This document shows positions 55,301 to 63,648 of a stretch of 64,000 bases of DNA, piece after piece (the first letter of the stretch is position 1; each line of letters begins with the position of its first letter). The position numbers and the translations under genes were made by a program. The stretch lies in NCBI RefSeq assembly GCF_051201685.1, contig NZ_CP179213.1, forward strand, positions 1,922,001-1,986,000. Reading direction: 5' to 3'. Source of the stretch: Luminiphilus sp051201685. Lineage in GTDB: Bacteria > Pseudomonadota > Gammaproteobacteria > Pseudomonadales > Halieaceae. A model generated the notes under the pieces. That model saw nothing but the letters and a program-made list of their open reading frames with translations, searched no databases and had not been told where the DNA came from.

Positions 55301-55863
55301 ATCCAAAGTCCGAGCTGACTGACTCGTTGACATGGACGGTAGCAGAGCAGCTGTATCGCCTAATGGCGATTAAAGATGAGTATGAGGTGGCGCGCCTGCA
55401 CTCCGATCCCGAATTTCACCGACAGCTGTCTGCGGAGTTTTCCGGGAACTATAAGTTGCGATTTCATCTGGCCCCACCCCTTCTTTGCAAACCAGATCCA
55501 AGCACCGGAAAAATTACCAAGCGTGAATTTGGTGGCTGGGTGCTGCCCATTTTTTCCCTGCTTGCTCAGTTCAAATTTCTGCGGGGCACGAAATTTGACC
55601 CTTTCGGTTATAGCGTGGAAAGAAGTGCCGAGAGAAATGACCTAAGCCGCTACCTCGATCTTCTGTCCGTCATTATGACCGAGCTCAACACCTCCAATTA
55701 CGAGGACGCCATCGCCCTCGCAAAACTGGCAAAAGGTCTTCGGGGCTTTGGTTATGTGCGCACAAAGAATCGACAGCAACTTGTCGCAGAGCAAGACCGC
55801 TTGCTCGCCAAATTTTTAGGAACAGCACCAAACGCATCAATTGATGCAGTAGCCGCGGCGTAG
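52363..55863 (+). CDS. Fused indolepyruvate:ferredoxin oxidoreductase (IorA-IorB)
   Basis: A 1166-residue enzyme that oxidatively decarboxylates 2-oxo acids (aryl pyruvates, possibly branched-chain) to acyl-CoA, reducing ferredoxin. The order is: a pyrimidine-binding domain (GFISGYRGSPLGGID); a TPP-binding domain with GDG at 503-505 and MTGGQ; a ferredoxin-type iron-sulfur segment from Cys641 (CEGCGDCGAESNC, then CNSDLSCLKGFCP); the gamma-type domain (VAGVGGTGVLTISSLLAMAA); and a C-terminal extension of about 250 residues found in the fused proteobacterial form. No strong ribosome site precedes the ATG. A dehydrogenase gene follows after 53 bp. Confidence 0.92.
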   Translation: MSSSNALPKRQVRLDDKYTVQKGRAYMTGIEALVRLPMLQQQRDRLRALNTAGFISGYRGSPLGGIDQALWQAQDLLKNQNIHFQPGINEELAATAVWGSQQNQLFHGSKFDGVFGLWYAKGPGVDRSMDVIKHANAFGTAPRGGVLAVAGDDHACKSSTLPNQSEHMFIGASVPVLAPANVQEVLDLGLFGWELSRFSGCWVALKAITENMDSAISADINANRISIQIPEGFELPEGGVSARWPDKPLDQERRLNKYKIYAAREFARVNNLNPIVIDSPKPRLGIITSGKAYLDVLQALEDMGIDDSAAAEIGIRVYKVGMPWPLEPQQTHRFAEGLEEILVVEEKRSIIEDQLTSQLYNYPVGSRPRVVGEFDEHGIDLLPNLGELTPAMVAQAIAGRLRRFFSSPTLEERIRWIEEKEKSLAVPADTIERTPHFCSGCPHNTSTQVPEGSRALGGIGCHYMATWMPDRETHTFTQMGGEGATWIGQAPFTDTEHVFQNLGDGTYFHSGVLAIRAAVAAGVNITYKILYNEAVAMTGGQPIDGTLSVSDLIHQLRGEGVRRIALVSDQPEAFQGQFSEIPGFSLHPRENFEALQLELRDYTGTSVIVYQQLCATEKRRRRKKGKLTSAPRRVVINDAVCEGCGDCGAESNCLSVTPKDTLLGRKRQIDQNACNSDLSCLKGFCPSFVSVVGGELQRPITDEQAVTLLPSLPEPDLPDLTAPWNIVVAGVGGTGVLTISSLLAMAAHIEGKGCATMNQTGLAQKFGAVTSHVRIACEQEQIKAVRIPAGEADLLIGCDLVVTAGYECLAKAADGRTHALVNVAEQATAAFLLDPDASFPTQGMKNKISREVGPELAFVNATQVALELLGDTIGANLFLMGCAWQKGWIPVSRAALIQAIEINNVAPNFNKEAFELGRHYAHSPASVMQRFLPNSTAELESEKFTLDSLVEDRVARLTDYQNTAYAQQYRDHIASLRARDPKSELTDSLTWTVAEQLYRLMAIKDEYEVARLHSDPEFHRQLSAEFSGNYKLRFHLAPPLLCKPDPSTGKITKREFGGWVLPIFSLLAQFKFLRGTKFDPFGYSVERSAERNDLSRYLDLLSVIMTELNTSNYEDAIALAKLAKGLRGFGYVRTKNRQQLVAEQDRLLAKFLGTAPNASIDAVAAA

Positions 55864-55916
55864 GCCTCTGACAACTCGCATACTTCTAGAAAACACTATT
55901 TTACGAGGGAAAAATA

Positions 55917-56990
55917 ATGCTCCATTTGGTCGGCAATAAAAATAACGAACATGAAAAGGTCGTCATGACAACGGACGCTGATAGCGGTCTGACCGCCATT
56001 ATTGCCATTCACAACACTCAGCTGGGGCCGGCTGTTGGCGGCTGTCGCATGTTTCCTTACGCACAGGACGACGATGCACTGGAAGACGCCCTGAGGCTTT
56101 CTCGGGGAATGACCTATAAATCAGCACTGGCTGGACTACCTTTTGGCGGAGGAAAATCGGTAATTATCGGCGATCCGCGTCGTGACAAGACACCGGCCCT
56201 GCTTCGGGCAATGGGTGGATTTGTAAATTCCCTAGCCGGGCACTATTGCATTGCCGAGGACTCCGGCACTTCGCCGGCTGATATGCGAGTGATTGCCGAA
56301 ACGACACCTCACGTCACTGGCATCGAAAAAACGTGCCGAGAGGACCCCTCCCCTGCCACCGCTCTTGGCGTTTTTTTAGGGCTTAAGGCTGGCGTCAAGC
56401 AAGCCTTTGGTCATGACACGCTCACGGGCCGGACCGTCGCTATTCAAGGCTTGGGACACGTGGGGTACCACCTGGCAGGATACCTATCAGCCGCTGGTGC
56501 CAAGGTCTTTGCCAGTGATATCAATGCTGAAAATTTACTTCGAGCAGAGAAGGACTTTGGCATTGAGCCGGTAGCTCCCGAGAAAATCTTGCATCATACC
56601 TGCGACATTTTGGCGCCTTGCGCTATGGGTGCAATACTCAACGAAGACAGCATTGCGAAACTACGAACTCAAGTAATCGCGGGCGCTGCCAATAATCAGC
56701 TTGCTACCGACGCAGACGATGATCGACTAAAAGCTCGCAATATTATTTATTGCCCCGACTTTGCTATTAATGCTGGGGGCATCGTTGATATTTATCAGCA
56801 GCAGCAGAACGCCAGTCAAGAAACTCGAGCTTTGGCGATTCAACGTATCGGGCAGAATGTTGCTGACATTCTTGAGCGCGCTCAGGGCATGAAGCTCGGC
56901 GCACAGCAAATAGCAGTTGCGGTCGCCGAGGAAAAACTCAATGCATGTTCTCAAAACGAACGAGTGTATCAATGGGCAGGCAATCCTTAG
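55917..56990 (+). CDS. Leucine/phenylalanine/valine-type amino acid dehydrogenase
   Basis: A 357-residue NAD-dependent amino acid dehydrogenase. The catalytic lysines are Lys68 and Lys80 (TYKSALAGLPFGGGKS), the same numbers as in Bacillus leucine dehydrogenase. The Rossmann domain carries IQGLGHVGYHLAGYL, and CDILAPCAMGAIL is also present. It deaminates an aliphatic or aromatic amino acid to the 2-oxo acid that the upstream IorAB could decarboxylate. Leucine versus phenylalanine preference is not resolved. GAGGGA lies 7 nt before ATG. Transcription is shared with iorAB. Confidence 0.92.
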   Translation: MLHLVGNKNNEHEKVVMTTDADSGLTAIIAIHNTQLGPAVGGCRMFPYAQDDDALEDALRLSRGMTYKSALAGLPFGGGKSVIIGDPRRDKTPALLRAMGGFVNSLAGHYCIAEDSGTSPADMRVIAETTPHVTGIEKTCREDPSPATALGVFLGLKAGVKQAFGHDTLTGRTVAIQGLGHVGYHLAGYLSAAGAKVFASDINAENLLRAEKDFGIEPVAPEKILHHTCDILAPCAMGAILNEDSIAKLRTQVIAGAANNQLATDADDDRLKARNIIYCPDFAINAGGIVDIYQQQQNASQETRALAIQRIGQNVADILERAQGMKLGAQQIAVAVAEEKLNACSQNERVYQWAGNP

Positions 56991-57009
56991 TCACTAGACG
57001 GCGGACCTG

Positions 57010-57031
57010 CCTGTGTGTCCTGCAACACAGG
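57010..57031 (+). terminator. Hairpin after the dehydrogenase gene
   Basis: CCTGTGT and ACACAGG form a perfect 7-bp stem with an 8-nt loop 20 nt after the dehydrogenase stop. No T run follows, so it is a weak or Rho-assisted terminator, or an mRNA 3'-end stabiliser. Confidence 0.4.
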
Positions 57032-57096
57032 GCCTAACGCGCAGCTAGTCTATATCGTGATCCAAGCGTCAACATAAGCGCCATGGAAGGAACGGC

Positions 57097-57492
57097 CTAG
57101 GTCGCGATGCGGGCAAGCACATAGCCCAGCACGGCCATTTGCGCTAATGCAGCTAGAACTGACAAACCATGCAATAGGTTAAAGCGACGTCGATTTTTGT
57201 TATCGCTGGCGGAATTAATGGCGGGCATCAGCAACTGACGCAGAGGCATGGTGGTCAGCGCAACCGTTATCGTAAGCCAGGCCGACAAAGGGTCTACAAA
57301 CCATAAAGGCACCGCGGCGATAAGCGCGACAGCGATACACCAAACATAAAAAACCGGGAAAGCTTTTCTAAGAATAGAGCCCGCGTCTTCTGCAGGAAGA
57401 GTCTTAAAAAGAAAGGCGGCAAAACCAAAAGAGTAGAGGACCATCCCTCCGAACACTATGGCAGTCAGTAATACGGCAGCAGTCGTCAGCAC
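57097..57492 (-). CDS. DUF4149-like membrane protein
   Basis: A 131-residue protein with four predicted membrane helices (TTAAVLLTAIVFGGMVLYSFGF, FYVWCIAVALIAAVPLWF, WLTITVALTTM, LSVLAALAQMAVLGYVLA). It has the pattern of the DUF4149/TMEM205-like family, including PAINSASDNKNRRRFNLLHGLS. The start is put at GTG 57492, which has GAGGG 8 nt upstream, rather than TTG 57507. Function unknown. Confidence 0.72.
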   Translation of the reverse strand: MLTTAAVLLTAIVFGGMVLYSFGFAAFLFKTLPAEDAGSILRKAFPVFYVWCIAVALIAAVPLWFVDPLSAWLTITVALTTMPLRQLLMPAINSASDNKNRRRFNLLHGLSVLAALAQMAVLGYVLARIAT

Positions 57493-57617
57493 AAAATAAA
57501 CCCTCAATCGAGTCAGTTGTACGATTTGGCGCTGGAATTAGCTCACCGAACAACCGTCCGTGGGTTCGATGACACCTGAAAACTGAATCGCTATGTAGAT
57601 TTAAGGAGGGGAAAACG

Positions 57618-57693
57618 TGGGGTGGCTGACGGGGATCGAACCCGCGACAACCGGAGTCACAGTCCGGCGCTCTACCAACTGAGCTACAGCCAC
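57618..57693 (-). tRNA. tRNA-His (GUG)
   Basis: Minus strand: acceptor GTGGCTG/CAGCCAC, anticodon loop CTGTGAC with anticodon GTG, T arm CGGGTTCGATCCCCG, discriminator C and encoded CCA at 57618-57620. The extra G-1 needed by histidyl-tRNA synthetase is encoded at 57694. Confidence 0.96.
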
Positions 57694-57701
57694 CATAGAA
57701 A

Positions 57702-57778
57702 TGGTCGGAGAGGAGGGATTCGAACCCCCGACATCCTGCTCCCAAAGCAGGCGCGCTACCAGGCTGCGCTACACTCCG
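57702..57778 (-). tRNA. tRNA-Pro (UGG)
   Basis: Minus strand: acceptor CGGAGTG pairs with the 3' arm (CTCTCCG) except at one position, anticodon loop TTTGGGA with anticodon TGG, T arm GGGGGTTCGAATCCCTC, discriminator A and CCA encoded at 57702-57704. It is 8 nt upstream of tRNA-His and probably on the same primary transcript. Confidence 0.95.
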
Positions 57779-57863
57779 AAGTCGTGTGATTCACCAATAA
57801 TACACTACCGCCGACTGGCTGGAAGTGTCTCGATGAGTGACCGACGGCGCGAAGGATACTGAT

Positions 57864-57881
57864 TTGACCGAAGGCGGTCAA
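57864..57881 (+). promoter_or_regulatory. Inverted repeat upstream of folD
   Basis: TTGACCG-AAGG-CGGTCAA is a perfect 7-bp inverted repeat 80 nt before the folD ATG. It could be an operator or a hairpin in the leader; no matching regulator is in the window. Confidence 0.4.
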
Positions 57882-57963
57882 TTAGCGACTTACATCCTTG
57901 TTATTACCGGGCTATTTCTGGGAGACTTGCCCTCGTTTTCAAATCTCGTCAATGGGGAAAAAA

Positions 57964-58808
57964 ATGACTGCACTCGTACTCGATGGCAAGCATGTTGCGA
58001 AATTAACCGAAGAAGCTCTGCGAATTCGTGTGGAAGGACTCAAAGAGCGATCAGGGGGGCGGATCCCCGTGCTGGCTACCGTCTTGGTGGGCGATGATCC
58101 TGCTTCTGCGACCTACGTAAAGATGAAGGGCAACGCCTGCCGTCGCATTGGCATGGAGTCTATGGCCATTGAGCTGCCCTCGACCCTAAAAACTAATGAC
58201 TTACTGCACGAGCTTGAGACCCTCAATAACAACCCGGATGTTCACGGCATCCTCCTGCAACACCCGGTTCCCAGCCAAATCGATGAACGCGCCGCCTTCG
58301 ATATGATTGATCTGTCAAAAGACGTTGATGGTGTGACCTGCCTCGGCTTCGGTCGAATGGCTATGGGCGAGGATGCCTATGGATGCGCGACGCCTCAAGG
58401 CATCATGCGTTTGCTGGGCCATTACGAAATACCACTCGAAGGGAAACACGCAGTGGTTATCGGTCGCAGCCCCATTTTAGGCAAGCCCATGGCCATGATG
58501 CTTTTGCAGGCCAATGCCACAGTCACAATTTGCCACTCGCGCACCCAAAATCTCGCTGATCATGTCCGCCAGGCCGACATCATCGTCGGGGCGGTAGGTA
58601 GGCCCGAATTTATTCGAGCAGACTGGGTAAAAGACGGCGCTGTGGTCGTCGATGCCGGTTACCACCCAGGGGGGTTGGCGATATTGAATTAACACCCCTT
58701 TTGGACCGTGTCGCCGCCTACACCCCGGTGCCCGGCGGCGTAGGGCCCATGACCATTAATACACTCATCCAACAGACCGTTCTTTCAGGTGAAAAAGCAC
58801 TGGGCTGA
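57964..58808 (+). CDS. folD: Bifunctional methylenetetrahydrofolate dehydrogenase/cyclohydrolase, with an apparent frameshift
   Basis: FolD interconverts 5,10-methylene- and 10-formyl-tetrahydrofolate. The ATG at 57964 (TALVLDGKHVAK) has GGGG upstream. The catalytic YVKMKGNACRRIGM and the NADP-binding VVIGRSPILGKPMAMML are intact. The zero frame ends after 242 residues at 58692 (PGGLAILN), but one missing base in the G6 run at 58669-58674 would restore GVGDIELTPLLDRVAAYTP and VPGGVGPMTINTLI, giving the normal length of about 281 residues ending at 58808. Either a homopolymer error, a real mutation, or slippage on the G run explains this. The enzyme is normally important, so an error is most likely. 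Confidence 0.88.
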
Positions 58809-59065
58809 ACCTGTTATTTGCACACCACTGAAACCTCCTCGCGCTGCCGCCTTGGACAGGCAGCTGCCGTGGAGCTTCCAATACCGACATCGAGGCACGC
58901 TGGATCCCTAGACGCTGCCGCGACCGCTGCACCAGCACCAAACCTCACCCCCTCTCCTGGAGAATGGCCGTATCTTGTCCCTTAAATAGCGAAGCCTTGA
59001 CCAACTCTTGCTAGCAGCATGGCCTCGATTGGCCTAAGGTAGTTAAAAGAGTGAGAGTAACCACC
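58809..59065. other. Intergenic region between folD and the MFS gene
   Basis: About 260 bp with no open frame of note and no RNA recognised. It presumably holds the MFS gene promoter, but no convincing -35/-10 pair was identified. Confidence 0.4.
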
Positions 59066-60337
59066 ATGCTCAACCCCAGACATTGGCCCAAGCGCACTCA
59101 TATCGTAGGGCTGTCTTTCTTAGCCGTGTTTATCTGCTACATAGATCGCGTCAACATCTCCGTTGCCATTATTCCAATGGCCGCGGATCTTGGCTGGGGG
59201 ATGCAACAGCAGGGTTTGGTGTTGTCGTCTTTCTTTGTGGGTTACGTTTTGCTTCAGGTGGTAGGAGGCCGTTTAGCAGATCGCTACGGCGGTAAAGCTG
59301 TGCTCGGCATGGGAGTCATCCTGTGGTCGCTATTCACCATTCTGACGCCCCCAGCTGCCGCTTTGGGCTTCACGTTACTCATCCTCACCCGCATTGCCAT
59401 GGGCATGGGTGAGGCGGTTACCTTTCCGGCTATCTACAGTACCTTTTCAAAATGGGTTCCACTGGCAGAACGCTCGCGAGCCGTAGGGTTCATTAACAGT
59501 GCAATACCTCTGGGCACTATATTCGCGTTGGTAACGACGCCTATCGTTGTTCAAATTTGGGGATGGCAGTGGGCGTTTTATTCCTTCGGCGCAACTGGCA
59601 TCGTGTGGTTCTTTTTTTGGCAACGGATGGTCACCTCCACACCGCAACAGCATGCCGGGGTCACAGAAGAAGAACTGGCCTTAATTGTGGACAGAAGCGC
59701 AGCAGTAACAGACAGCGAGAAACCCGCTGTCCCCTGGCATCACTTCTTAAAATCGATGCCAGTCTGGGCCATTGTGGTGGCGCATTTTTGCAATAACTGG
59801 TCACTTTTTGTGCTCTTGTCTTGGATGCCCACCTATATCAACAAGGGTCTGGGTGTTGATTATGCCTCTGTAGGGCTCCTCGCGATTATTCCCTCAATCG
59901 GCTCCGTTTTTTTTCTCAATATCGCGGGCAATTTAGCCGATCGGTTGATCAAAAATGGAATGGCTGTCGGAAAGGTCCGCAAGCTTATGCAGACCATTGG
60001 TTTTGGTGGGCTGACAAGCGCCTTACTGATTGTGGGGCACCTCGATACCGTTTGGATGGCAATCGCGACGATGACAGTGGGCTCAGCCTTAGGTGCCTTT
60101 GTGACTGGCGGATTTGCCGTTAATCATATGGATGTCGCGCCGCGGCATGCCGGCACCCTAATGGGCATTACCAATACTGCGGGCGCCGTCCCGGGTATTA
60201 TCGGCGTGTTCGTCACAGGATTGATTCTAGAGGTCACAGGATCTTGGGTTATCGTTTTCTCCCTAGCGGGAGGCGTCACGCTGTTTGGGCTAATTTTCTA
60301 CCTCGCATTTTCCAGCGGCAAAAAGCTATTTGATTAA
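59066..60337 (+). CDS. MFS transporter (anion:cation symporter-like)
   Basis: A 423-residue transporter with twelve predicted membrane helices. The N-terminal FLAVFICYIDRVNISVAII and the loop LADRYGGKAVLGMGVILWS are typical of the ACS family, which moves organic anions such as hexuronates, tartrate or phosphate esters. The substrate is unknown. ATG 59066 has GAGAG upstream; GTG 59051 would add five residues. No metabolic genes adjoin it to suggest a substrate. Confidence 0.88.
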   Translation: MLNPRHWPKRTHIVGLSFLAVFICYIDRVNISVAIIPMAADLGWGMQQQGLVLSSFFVGYVLLQVVGGRLADRYGGKAVLGMGVILWSLFTILTPPAAALGFTLLILTRIAMGMGEAVTFPAIYSTFSKWVPLAERSRAVGFINSAIPLGTIFALVTTPIVVQIWGWQWAFYSFGATGIVWFFFWQRMVTSTPQQHAGVTEEELALIVDRSAAVTDSEKPAVPWHHFLKSMPVWAIVVAHFCNNWSLFVLLSWMPTYINKGLGVDYASVGLLAIIPSIGSVFFLNIAGNLADRLIKNGMAVGKVRKLMQTIGFGGLTSALLIVGHLDTVWMAIATMTVGSALGAFVTGGFAVNHMDVAPRHAGTLMGITNTAGAVPGIIGVFVTGLILEVTGSWVIVFSLAGGVTLFGLIFYLAFSSGKKLFD

Positions 60338-60411
60338 CAACGCAGCCGACCAACGCTGTGATGAATGCAGCTTGCAGGCTCAGAGCAATACGTCGTGCCA
60401 CTATGGCATGG

Positions 60412-61788
60412 TCAGGTGCGGCGCCATGTCGTTCCCCCAGCGCCGTCCTCAAGCTCAATTCCCGCCGCTTGCAACTCGTCACGAACCGCGTCTGCCGCGG
60501 CAAAATCTTTTCGAAGCCTAGCTTCGATCCTAGCAGCGATGCGCTGCTCAATTTCATCCGATGTCAGACCGGTATTGGAGGCAGACTCAGTGAACCATTG
60601 CTCAGGGTCATTATCTAGCAACCCCATGATACGTCCCATCGCTAACAGTTCGCCTTTACGAGTCGCTGCCACCTCTGCGTCTGCCTTGTTCAAGGCCTTA
60701 CAGGTTGAGTGCAACGCAGCAATTGCTTTCGGGGTATTCAGGTCATCTAGCAGCGCGGTGAATACAGCCGTATCCTCGGGCCGGATATCCTCCGCTTCAA
60801 TGTCAACCGTATTCCTCAGCGCTTGGTAAAAGCTGTTTAGAGCAATTTTGGCGTTATCTAAGAGCTCTCCTGAGAAATTAAGCGGTGACCTGTAATGCGT
60901 GGAAAGCAAGGCAAAGCGCAGCACCTCACCCGGGTAAAGGGTCAGTAATTCACGAACCGTGCGGACATTACCCAGTGATTTGGACATTTTTTCACCGTCC
61001 ATATCCACATAGGCGTTGTGCAGCCAATACCGTACAAAGTCGCTTCCATAACCGCAACAGCTTTGCGCTCGCTCATTTTCATGATGTGGAAAAATAAGGT
61101 CACGCCCTCCCCCATGAATATCGATTGCATCACCAAGGTGCGCACGAATCATGGCAGAGCATTCTAGGTGCCAACCCGGACGCCCCCAACCCCAGGGACT
61201 CTCCCAGCCTGGCTCCCCCTGTGACGAGGGTTTCCAAAGCACAAAATCACCGGGACTACGCTTATAGTCTGCGACCTCCACTCTCGCCCCGGCAAGCATA
61301 TCGTCAAGGTTGCGACCACTCAGCGCTCCGTAACTGGGCATGGAAGTCACGTCAAATAGAACGTGACCGTCAGCCGCATAGGCGTGCCCGCGCTCAACAA
61401 GCTGCGTTATTAAGTCCAGCATGGGGACAATATTTTCTGTAGCACGAGGCTCCAGATCCGGAGAAAGGGTGTTGAGCTGAGCCATGTCTTCCCGATACTT
61501 ATCGGTGAATTCTTGGGTCACCACCTCAATACCCTCGTCACGTTCCCGGGCGGCAGCAATAATTTTGTCGTCAATGTCGGTGATGTTCCGCGCGTATATC
61601 ACCTTTGGATACATAGCCCGCAGCACACGGTAGAGCATGTCAAAAGCCACTACGGGACGGGCGTTGCCGATATGCGCGAGGTTGTAAACCGTAGGCCCAC
61701 ACACATAGAGCGTCACCCGCTCGGCATCACGGGGCTCGAAAACCTCTTTTTGCCCTGTGAAGGTATTCGTCAGATACAACTCAGCCAT
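60412..61788 (-). CDS. cysS: Cysteinyl-tRNA synthetase
   Basis: CysS (458 residues) charges tRNA-Cys. The zinc and active-site Cys30 lies in YVCGPTVYN, the HIGH motif is HIGN (39-42), another zinc ligand is in LECSAMI, and the KMSKS loop is intact (GEKMSKSLGN). A DALR-type helical domain and a short C-terminal region ending GAGGTTWRRT follow. It overlaps the glnS end by 8 nt, consistent with glnS-cysS co-transcription. Confidence 0.97.
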   Translation of the reverse strand: MAELYLTNTFTGQKEVFEPRDAERVTLYVCGPTVYNLAHIGNARPVVAFDMLYRVLRAMYPKVIYARNITDIDDKIIAAARERDEGIEVVTQEFTDKYREDMAQLNTLSPDLEPRATENIVPMLDLITQLVERGHAYAADGHVLFDVTSMPSYGALSGRNLDDMLAGARVEVADYKRSPGDFVLWKPSSQGEPGWESPWGWGRPGWHLECSAMIRAHLGDAIDIHGGGRDLIFPHHENERAQSCCGYGSDFVRYWLHNAYVDMDGEKMSKSLGNVRTVRELLTLYPGEVLRFALLSTHYRSPLNFSGELLDNAKIALNSFYQALRNTVDIEAEDIRPEDTAVFTALLDDLNTPKAIAALHSTCKALNKADAEVAATRKGELLAMGRIMGLLDNDPEQWFTESASNTGLTSDEIEQRIAARIEARLRKDFAAADAVRDELQAAGIELEDGAGGTTWRRT

Positions 61789-63439
61789 GAGAATTACTCC
61801 AAGTATCTCTCAGACCTATCGTCATATTGAATACCGGGTTTTCGTGGGTGTGATCGTACCTATCAGCCACAAAATAACCCTCCCGCTCAAACTGATAGAC
61901 AGCTTCCTGAGCAGCCGTTGCCAGTGAAGGCTCAACCACAGCACGTTCAAGTCGAACCAAAGACTTGGGATTAAGCACCGCCATCATGTCCTCAGCTTTG
62001 CCGGGATTTGGGTCGGTGAACAAACGATCGTAACAGCGAATTTCAACGTTGAGGCCCTCTGTCGCCGACACCCAGTGAATAACGCCTTTGGCTTTAATGC
62101 CATCAGGAGGATCTTCCCCCAGAGTTCCCTCAACAACTCGGGCGTATACGTGAGAAACCTCCCCTGCGCTATCGTGGTCACAACGGTCAGCTTCGATGAC
62201 ATATCCACCCCGCAGCCTGACGCGTTTACCTATTACAAGTCGCTTATATTTTTTATTGGCCTCCTCACGGAAATCTTCGGCGTCAATGTATAACTCGGAA
62301 GTGAACGGCACAGATCTAGCGCCCATCGACTCATCTCCCGGATGATTCGCCACCATCAAAACTTCAGGTTCCGTTCGATTGGTAATGGTCAAGGGAAGCG
62401 GATTGAGCACGGCCATAGCTCTGGGAGCTTCTACGTTTAACTGGTTTCTTACCGCACTTTCCAGCATAGCGACATCAACAACACTGTCAGAGCGTGAGGT
62501 TCCCACTTCCTCACAAAAATGCCGGATTGCGGCAGGGGGATAACCCCGCCGCCGTAAACCCGCGAGCGTTGGCATTCTTGGGTCGTCCCAGCCCGCAACC
62601 GCCTCGGAGTCGACCAGTTGCTTGAGCTTTCGCTTGCTGGTCATTGTGTAGCTGGTGTTGAGTCGGGCAAACTCAAACTGTCGGGGGCGTGTGGGAACGG
62701 GTAAATGCTCGATGAACCAATCGTAAAGCGGCCGGTGATCTTCAAATTCCAGCGTGCAGATTGAGTGCGTCACCCCTTCAATGGCGTCTTCTTGTCCATG
62801 TGCGAAATCGTAGGTTGGGTAAATTGGCCAAGCATCTCCGGTTTGATGATGGTGGGCCTTGCGAATTCGGTACAAAATGGGATCTCTTAAATTAATATTC
62901 GGCGAGGCCATATCGATTTTCGCGCGCAGGACACGGCTGCCATCGGGATACTCTCCCGCTCGCATCCGCTCAAATAAGTCACGATTGACCTCTTTATCGC
63001 GCGTTCTATGAGGGCTGTCTCGACCAGCCTCGGTCAAACTACCGCGATACTCACGGGCCTCATCAGCTGATAAATCACAGACATAAGCCAAGCCTTCGTC
63101 AATGAGGTACAACGCCCAGTCATACAGTTGCTGAAAATACGCCGAGGCGTAGCGGACCTCACCGCTCCATTGATAACCCAACCAACGCACATCTTCTTGG
63201 ATTGCGTCGATAAAAATCTGACTTTCCTTTTCGGGGTTTGTGTCATCAAAACGCAAGTGGCATTGACCCCCAAACTGTTTTGCAAGCTCAAAGTTGACGG
63301 TGATCGACTTCGCATGGCCCAAATGAAGAAAGCCATTGGGCTCAGGGGGAAAGCGGGTTACCAGCTGACGAGTCCCTCCTGCATCGAGATCGGACTGAAT
63401 CTGGGTCTTTAGAAAGTTACTTCGGGCGTCGGTACTCAT
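61781..63439 (-). CDS. glnS: Glutaminyl-tRNA synthetase
   Basis: GlnS (552 residues) charges tRNA-Gln directly. The HIGH-type motif is HLGH at 39-42 in PPEPNGFLHLGHAKSI, the KMSKS-type loop is MTSKRK, and the GlnRS catalytic region DDTNPEKE and two C-terminal beta-barrel domains are present. The length matches E. coli GlnRS (about 550), without the YqeY-like extension. It starts a glnS-cysS operon divergent from ppiB. Confidence 0.97.
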   Translation of the reverse strand: MSTDARSNFLKTQIQSDLDAGGTRQLVTRFPPEPNGFLHLGHAKSITVNFELAKQFGGQCHLRFDDTNPEKESQIFIDAIQEDVRWLGYQWSGEVRYASAYFQQLYDWALYLIDEGLAYVCDLSADEAREYRGSLTEAGRDSPHRTRDKEVNRDLFERMRAGEYPDGSRVLRAKIDMASPNINLRDPILYRIRKAHHHQTGDAWPIYPTYDFAHGQEDAIEGVTHSICTLEFEDHRPLYDWFIEHLPVPTRPRQFEFARLNTSYTMTSKRKLKQLVDSEAVAGWDDPRMPTLAGLRRRGYPPAAIRHFCEEVGTSRSDSVVDVAMLESAVRNQLNVEAPRAMAVLNPLPLTITNRTEPEVLMVANHPGDESMGARSVPFTSELYIDAEDFREEANKKYKRLVIGKRVRLRGGYVIEADRCDHDSAGEVSHVYARVVEGTLGEDPPDGIKAKGVIHWVSATEGLNVEIRCYDRLFTDPNPGKAEDMMAVLNPKSLVRLERAVVEPSLATAAQEAVYQFEREGYFVADRYDHTHENPVFNMTIGLRDTWSNSHG

Positions 63440-63648
63440 GGGTGGCCTCTAAATGGACGGCGCATGATACCAAGGCCCGGCGCATATCGCAGAAGATTTA
63501 GCGGCTTTGGGCGCAGTAACGTGAAATTTCAAGGCTATTTTCTGTGGCCAGTCTGTCACAGGCCGTAAATTAGCAAGCGCTAACGTGTCGCACCTGTGAT
63601 CTAAACCGTGTAGCATGCGCGCCTTCGATATACCGGCCCGGAGTCACC
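63440..63648. promoter_or_regulatory. Divergent region between glnS and ppiB
   Basis: About 210 bp holding both promoters. TAGCAT near 63611 could be the ppiB -10 element. TTAGC-AAGC-GCTAA forms a perfect 5-bp inverted repeat near 63570 and may be an operator. No regulator can be named. Confidence 0.35.

Noticed and set aside
57404..57745. 113-codon open frame on the minus strand
   Set aside because: It covers tRNA-His, part of tRNA-Pro and the start of the DUF4149 gene in another frame.
57837..58097. Small open frame upstream of folD
   Set aside because: It overlaps the folD start in another frame with no homology; the inverted repeat there is better treated as a regulatory candidate.
60338..60411. 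Inverted repeat GTGCCA...TGGCAT between the MFS gene and cysS as a terminator
   Set aside because: The stem is short and has no T run on either strand.
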